From Drouetiella hepatica Uher 2000/2452 (lineage in GTDB: Bacteria > Cyanobacteriota > Cyanobacteriia > Elainellales > Elainellaceae): a stretch of 38,160 bases of DNA. Below are positions 33,885-38,160 of this stretch, in pieces (the stretch's first letter is position 1; each line of letters opens with the position of its first letter). The stretch lies in the NCBI GenBank assembly GCA_019359505.1, contig JAHHHD010000046.1:1-38160 (forward strand), read 5' to 3'. The notes under the pieces were generated by a model. That model was not told the DNA's origin and ran no database searches. It was given only the letters and a program-made list of their open reading frames with translations. The translations under genes were made by a program, and so were the position numbers.

Positions 33885-34286
33885 CTATTCAGGTGAGTCA
33901 TCTTTTACAGCCACACCCATCACTTTAATTTTGCTGCCAAAAGGCAGTGCTGCGGCTTGGTAAATTGTTCGAGCAGGTCGCTTACCCTCTGGAAACAAGT
34001 CGGCAAATAATTCGTTTACCTCACCAACATCAGCAAGGTCAATAAAAGCAATATCGACAAAAACTACTTCATCATTTGAGAAACCAGCAGCCTTGACCGC
34101 AGCAAAAAAGTTTGCAAATGAGCGTTCAGCTTCTTTGCGTGCAGAACCAGGCACGTATTGTCCAGAAACATCCACTGAGACTTGACCACTGATGTAGCAG
34201 GTGTCATTTACCACAACTGCATGACTAATGGGCATAGACCACTGCGGCAACCCCTCTCCTTGCGTAATAAACCTTCGAGAATTCAT
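33885..34286 (-). CDS. RidA/YjgF-family protein in cassette
   Basis: A 133-residue RidA-family protein. ATG 34286 is preferred over 34367 because GGGAG lies about eight bases before it and MNSRRFITQGEGLPQWSMPI is the usual start. Visible blocks are SHAVVVNDTCYISGQVSVD, AERSFANFFAAVKAAGFSND, FIDLADVGEVNELFADLFPE and the end KRPARTIYQAAALPFGSKIK, where the Arg of ARTIYQ takes the place of the catalytic Arg. It is clearly distinct from the RidA protein at 10284. Sited between attC-like sites A and B (cassette about 635 bp). Presumed role: hydrolysis of reactive imines. Confidence 0.92.
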   Translation of the reverse strand: MNSRRFITQGEGLPQWSMPISHAVVVNDTCYISGQVSVDVSGQYVPGSARKEAERSFANFFAAVKAAGFSNDEVVFVDIAFIDLADVGEVNELFADLFPEGKRPARTIYQAAALPFGSKIKVMGVAVKDDSPE

Positions 34287-34400
34287 TATGGACTCCCTGT
34301 AGACAACCCAGAAATATCGTCTCACAACTAAACTCTCAGTAGATAGACTCTGAACAACAAACAACATTCAATCTACGGCCCTAACCCGTAATCCAAAGCA

Positions 34401-34486
34401 GCCCAACGGCAGAATTGAACGGCAACAATGGATTCAAGCCTTAGCACGAGTATCCTGGGTAAGTCCGCTCCAATGACAGGTTAGCT
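34401..34486 (-). repeat. attC-like recombination site A (86 bp)
   Basis: Minus strand: first box AGCTAAC, last box GTTGGGC (exact GTTRRRY). Inner boxes ATTGGAGCGG and CCGTTCAAT pair with extra bases. It lies behind the NADAR fragment, whose frame ends inside it, and 115 bp before the RidA start. It is the first recognisable site from the right. Confidence 0.78.
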
Positions 34487-34658
34487 GGATCACGCGCCAA
34501 TCGCCTCCTGGGTGCTTTCGCAATAACCGATCGCTCCTCGCAACTGCCCTCACGATAACCTTCTGGGCATGCAAAGTATCTGCAAACTTCTGAGCCTGAA
34601 AGTAATGCTCTGAAGTCGGCCAGACTTTACCCTGGAGGTCAATGCTAAAGATAGCCAT
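34434..34658 (-). pseudogene. NADAR-domain protein, truncated
   Basis: The 74-codon frame contains LQGKVWPTSEHYFQAQKFAD, the core of the NADAR family (normally preceded by GCFSNF and followed by ~90 residues). The N-terminal FYxxxxPYGCFSNF part is missing; related residues are not readable in one frame upstream. The C-terminal half is replaced by RKHPGGDWRVIQLTCHWSG, the last part of which is read from attC-like site A. NADAR proteins act on ADP-ribosyl or riboflavin intermediates in stress and phage defence contexts. This copy seems inactive. Confidence 0.65.
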
Positions 34659-34953
34659 AAGAGATCGAAGGTGCTGCTGTAATGGGATGGACGCTCCCTT
34701 CTATTCATCCCGATCGCGGAGCATTCTACCCAATAGTGGTACTTGGCTAGCATCTACAAGATGTAGCTCTTTTGTTAAGTCTCTCTTGCCCTGTCTAATC
34801 AGGTTTAATCAGAGCTATAAGATCGATCGCGACTACGACTTGTCATCAAACTAGGCTGTAACTAAAGATACAGAAATAACTGAATTGATTGGCTTATTTG
34901 ACGAACCTAGGAATACAATAGGGAAATCGTGATGGATTCCTGGTGATTGAACA
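34659..34953. other. Spacer right of the cassette array
   Basis: 295 bp with no coding frame and no attC-like or attI-like site that I can recognise. A small stem CATCT-ACA-AGATG occurs near 34748. An integrase gene, expected on this side if the array were complete, is absent. Confidence 0.4.
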
Positions 34954-35538
34954 ATGGCAACTGCAACACTTAAACGGGCGAGAGCTGGAAATGTTTCTAA
35001 GACTGCATTGGATCAAGTGGGGTCTCTGCTACAAGACTTGCCAGAGAAGTCTCAAGACCAGATTTCCCTCCGGGATGCGGTGGCTCAACTTCAGGGAGTA
35101 ATCAAGGATACTCTAGCTAAAGGTTATAGCTACGAAGATGTGGCTGCTCTCTTGGCTCAACAAGAGATTGCTATCAGCCCCTCTACCTTGAGGAACTATG
35201 TGCTGACTAACGGCAGTCGGACAACACAGAAACAGGCATCCACTAAGACTAGGGCAAAACGAGGTGCTAAAGTACCCAGCACTGAGCCGATCGCAGCAGT
35301 GATAGAGCCTGAGCTAGAGACAGAACAGCCAGAGGCGATCGGCTCTACTAAGGCTTCAGCTGAGGCTCAGTCAGCGAAAGGACAGCGTCAATCCTCACCT
35401 GCTACAGCACAACCTGAAACAGAGACAGAGAAGAAGCCCCGTCGAGGACGAGCTTCTAAAGCAGCATCCACTCAGCCAACAGCTGGATCATCTCAGCGTT
35501 CGAGCGCGGCTAGAGGTCGCAAAGCCGCCAAAGCCTAA
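34954..35538 (+). CDS. HTH protein with basic Ala/Lys-rich tail, function unknown
   Basis: A 194-residue protein not assigned to a named family. Residues ~38-87 (SLRDAVAQLQGVIKDTLAKG, YSYEDVAALLAQQEIAISPS, TLRNYVL) look like a helix-turn-helix of the type seen in TraK/MobC-like accessory proteins (KGYSYxxIAxLLxxxGIxIxxSTLxxYL). The remaining 100 residues are low-complexity, rich in Ala, Lys, Arg, Thr and Ser, and include KKPRRGRASKAA, like an AT-hook. The protein is therefore probably DNA-binding. It overlaps the 3' end of the WD40 gene on the other strand by 51 bp. It lies next to the cassette array, but no relaxase is visible. Confidence 0.72.
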   Translation: MATATLKRARAGNVSKTALDQVGSLLQDLPEKSQDQISLRDAVAQLQGVIKDTLAKGYSYEDVAALLAQQEIAISPSTLRNYVLTNGSRTTQKQASTKTRAKRGAKVPSTEPIAAVIEPELETEQPEAIGSTKASAEAQSAKGQRQSSPATAQPETETEKKPRRGRASKAASTQPTAGSSQRSSAARGRKAAKA

Positions 35539-38035
35539 TGCTTCATTACCTTTGCTGAACCTTTGGGCGATCGAGCCTTGAGAGAGTTCAACAGGGATCA
35601 GATAGTAGATTTGAGCAGGGTCAATCTGAGCCGATGAAGCGGATGAAATGCCTTGGCAAAGAGTGCGATCGTCCTTAAACTCCAGCTTGTTTTCCAAATC
35701 GGAGCTATTTTGCAGGTAACCCTGTATCCAAGTGCATCCCCTTTCCAGGAGTTGTTCCAGGTTTTCAATTTTCCAGGTCTTAACCTGCCACGAAGTTACT
35801 GTTCCGTCAGGTGTTCTATTGCTAACTCCTGCTGTGACAAGTTCTGCATTATTGCGAAACGCAATATGTTTCACTTCATCATGCCCTTCAAAGACAGCAA
35901 ACTGTTGCCCGTGCAAATTCCACAGTCGTGCTGTTCCATCCTCTGAAGCTGTCGCCAGCCAGCTGCCATCTGGACTAAACAATACCGCATTGATAATGCC
36001 CTCATGTCCTCTCAGTTCTGCCTGTTGTTGCCCTTCTAAATTTAGGAGCCGTACGATCGCCATACCATCATCAATGCCAGCAACAGCGACCAGATTGCCT
36101 TGGGGACTGAAAACAACATCCCGAACGGGCATCCGGGTTGGAATTACCTTTTGATTCTGGCTAATCTGAACCTGACTCCAGGATTGCACATTGCCTGACT
36201 CTGCTAGATTTTTCCAGTTCCATAACCGTAACTGCTCGTCAAGCCCCCCCGCTGCTAAGAGCTGCCAGGATGAATCAAACGAAAAGGCATGGAGCCAGCC
36301 TGCACTCAAAGTACCTTGATCGGAACCATCCTTTGGCAGAAAAATCTGCTGCTCAGGTTGCAAAGCATTGTATATGATCGTATCGTCTCCCCCCAATATA
36401 AGCTGTTGCCCGTCTGGACTAAAAGCTCCTCCCCACAGTGAACTACCCAGTAAATCCCGTTGCAAGGTGCCGCTTCTCACTTGTGGTCCCTGCATTGCTG
36501 GGCTAATTTGCTGAGTTTCTAAGTTCCATAGGTACGTTTGACCAGCCTCTGTCCCGACTGCGAGAAGCCGACCGTCCGGGCTGAAGCGCAGTCCATCGAC
36601 ACTGGGAACAGGGGTTGGAAGTTCCGTGCCCTGGAGCGTATTTAAGTTCCACATCTGCACCCGACCGGAATTCATACCAACAGCAACTTGGCTCGCATTC
36701 TCAGAATTAAGCTGAATGCTTTGAATCCAGTTCTGTTCTGAATATCCTTTATATTCCTGATATTGACTGCCTTCCAAATGCTGCCAAATCCGAACCGCAC
36801 CATCTCGTCCAACTATCGCAAGCTGCTGACCATCGGGGCTAAACTTCAGATCTAGAACACCGCCTTGATAGTTAAACTGGGCAAGTTGATTACCGCGCAC
36901 ATCCCACAAATAGATCCTTTCGTCTCCACCGCTTGCAGCTACAATACGCTGACTATCTGGGCTAAAACGAATCGTTAGCGATAAATTACTGTTAAAGCTG
37001 AGAGTATCGTTGATGCTGGCAATTTGCTCTTGAGGCTGGCCATTGCTCGAATTAATTCTATAAACAGCAATATTACCAGAACTGATTTCTGCCGTTGCCG
37101 ACAGTGTTGCGTCGGAATTATAAGCAATATATAGCGGATCGGGAGGAAGCATTCTTTCAGTAAGGTTAAAGCCAAGACTGTAAATATCTTGGGCTTCCTG
37201 AATCTGTAAATCTCCCCTTAAATTCCACCGTTTTGCAACAGTTTGATTAGATGTTTGGTCTAGGACTTCTACAATAATATGTTCACTGTCGGTAGTAAAA
37301 CTAATTGCCATAATGCTACCCCCTACATCTGGAGTGTTGAAGTTAGACAGTGGCTTGCCTGAGCGATCCCAAAAGCTGACCGTACTGCTCTGGTTTGTAT
37401 TGCTTTGGTTTGAGTTTTCCTGAACGATCGCACTATTTTGACTTGGACTTTTCTGAACAACTGCAATCAATTGACCATTTGGGCTGAATGCAATTGTTCC
37501 AATTGGCTGGTCGGCGATGAGGCGATTTCTTTCACGGATTTGATACACTGCATTCTGGAGCGTTTCCTGCACCTCATTTCGGCGATTCTCCGTAGGGGGA
37601 AACATTCTTAGCAGCGGTTGTTTTAAGGCTTTAGCTGCCTTGATACTTTCAATGAGCGCCTCCAGATTTTGATTCCGTAAGAGCCGTTCTTCGGCAGATC
37701 CCTGCAAATCTAACATGCGATTGATTTGAGAATTCCGCGAAAAGGCAATTCCTCCGACTGAAAGCAGCCCTACAATAGCTAAAATACCTACATTTCGCAA
37801 ATTGTTAAGTCGACGTTGACGAATGCTACGTTGCATAAAAGTTCGCTCTAGCTGATTCAGCCAAGCTGTATCCTTTTGCTGCAACAGGGAAAGACGAGGA
37901 TTATTATGCCAGAGAAAACGAATTCGCTGCTGCTCTTGCTGCCAGGACACCGCTGCAGGTGTAAGCTGTCTTTGTAGCATTAAATTTTCGTCCTCTGCCT
38001 GTATCCAGTCCCTTAATTTTTGCCATCCCTGAATT
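35488..38035 (-). pseudogene. STAND-type WD40 protein, N-terminus removed by an IS element
   Basis: About 848 codons are left. The first part (IQGWQKLRDWIQAEDENLML, QRQLTPAAVSWQQEQQRI) is the end of the NTPase-linked region of cyanobacterial nSTAND-WD40 proteins. It is followed by a membrane helix (NVGILAIVGLLSVGGIAF), a helical linker (NLEALIESIKAAKALKQPLL), and eleven or twelve WD40 repeats such as FSPDGSWLATASEDGTARLW. The end WIQGYLQNSSDLENKLEFKD is also typical. The frame continues to 38139 only through IS sequence. The expected N-terminal ATPase and effector domains must be on the other side of the IS, outside the window. Confidence 0.85.
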
Positions 38036-38160
38036 GGTAGTGCCCTGAAGGGCAGGATAGAATAGGGAATGGCACTAATAAAGTTTTGAGCGGGAGTCAC
38101 TGACGATGACAATGCAGACCTGTCCAAGTTGTGGGGCACAAGAGATTCGTCGCAATGGTC
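38036..38160 (+). mobile_element. IS1-like element, left end, runs off the window
   Basis: Similarity of the WD40 gene to its family stops at 38036, where GGTAGTGCCC begins. IS1-family ends start with GGT. A transposase start with a zinc-ribbon follows at 38106. The right end and target duplication are outside the window, so the exact boundary is provisional. Confidence 0.65.
38106..38160 (+). CDS. IS1-like transposase, N-terminal fragment cut by window edge
   Basis: ATG 38106 (or 38112) opens MTMQTCPSCGAQEIRRNG to the window edge. CPSCGAxxIRRNG is the zinc-finger start of IS1-family InsA-type proteins (CPxCxSxxIRKNGxxxGxQxYxC). Only 18 codons are visible. The gene is oriented against the WD40 gene that the element interrupts. 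Confidence 0.7.
   Translation, partial: MTMQTCPSCGAQEIRRNG

Noticed and set aside
29551-34486. Idea that the repeated hairpins are a CRISPR array
   Set aside because: The sites are 83-86 bp, not identical, separated by whole genes, and have attC-like box structure.
34659-34953. Possible integron integrase or attI site at the right of the array
   Set aside because: No tyrosine-recombinase frame and no attI-like sequence is present in this interval or elsewhere in the window.
38036-38139. First 35 residues of the WD40 reading frame
   Set aside because: They are encoded by the IS1-like end; family similarity begins only at IQGWQKLRDW.

Overview
This window looks like chromosomal DNA of a filamentous or otherwise complex beta-cyanobacterium. 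The evidence is a beta-carboxysome shell protein (CcmK type), many copies of the HIP1 octamer GCGATCGC, an N-terminally truncated WD40 protein of the kind found in large cyanobacterial STAND ATPases, and transposase families common in this group. Base composition is moderate. There are no rRNA or tRNA genes and no CRISPR array that I can see. The region is accessory in character: at least six insertion-sequence traces, several decayed genes and a row of recombination sites.

Layout. (1) 1-1357: the start of an IS5-type transposase runs off the left edge, followed by a complete ISAs1-family element with 20-bp inverted repeats. (2) 1.4-13.9 kb: a redox and detoxification island on the plus strand. 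It holds a small lipoprotein, two SnoaL-like proteins, several short-chain dehydrogenases (SDRs, some broken), a TetR-controlled SDR-MFS pair, an NmrA-like protein, a RidA protein, a Tat-exported aldo/keto reductase and a secreted Kelch protein. (3) 14.3-15.2 kb: an AraC-family regulator. Four copies of one 62-63 bp promoter module (two ATAAGAATCTGA-type boxes exactly 21 bp apart, then TACACT 23-24 bp further on) lie at 1409, 10188, 10781 and 15172 and are good candidates for its regulon. (4) 15.4-21.7 kb: two truncated transposases, then a PaoABC-like periplasmic molybdenum aldehyde oxidoreductase with XdhC and MocA maturation genes. (5) 21.7-24.8 kb, minus strand: a sugar-type ABC importer (binding protein and two permeases, no ATPase). 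(6) 25.4-28.9 kb, minus strand: intact katG, directly downstream of the decayed remains of a different katG, then an orphan ccmK.

(7) 29.5-34.7 kb, all on the minus strand: six hairpin-forming sites of 83-86 bp alternate with single unrelated genes (ExbD-like, HAD phosphatase, GNAT acetyltransferase, ankyrin protein, RidA, NADAR fragment). The ends of the sites fit RYYYAAC / GTTRRRY closely or partly, inner arms are complementary, and two gene stop codons fall inside the first box. This is the organisation of an integron cassette array. No integrase gene is visible, so it would be a cluster of attC sites lacking an integrase (CALIN) or the tail of a longer array. I consider this and the AraC-box regulon the most interesting content. 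(8) 34.9-38.2 kb: a helix-turn-helix protein with a basic tail, overlapping tail-to-tail with the WD40 gene, which is cut by an IS1-like element at the right edge.

Many genes of regions 2-4 process reactive carbonyls, enamines/imines or aldehydes (SDRs, aldo/keto reductase, RidA, aldehyde oxidoreductase), so a carbonyl-stress or secondary-metabolite detoxification role is a reasonable inference, not a demonstrated one.
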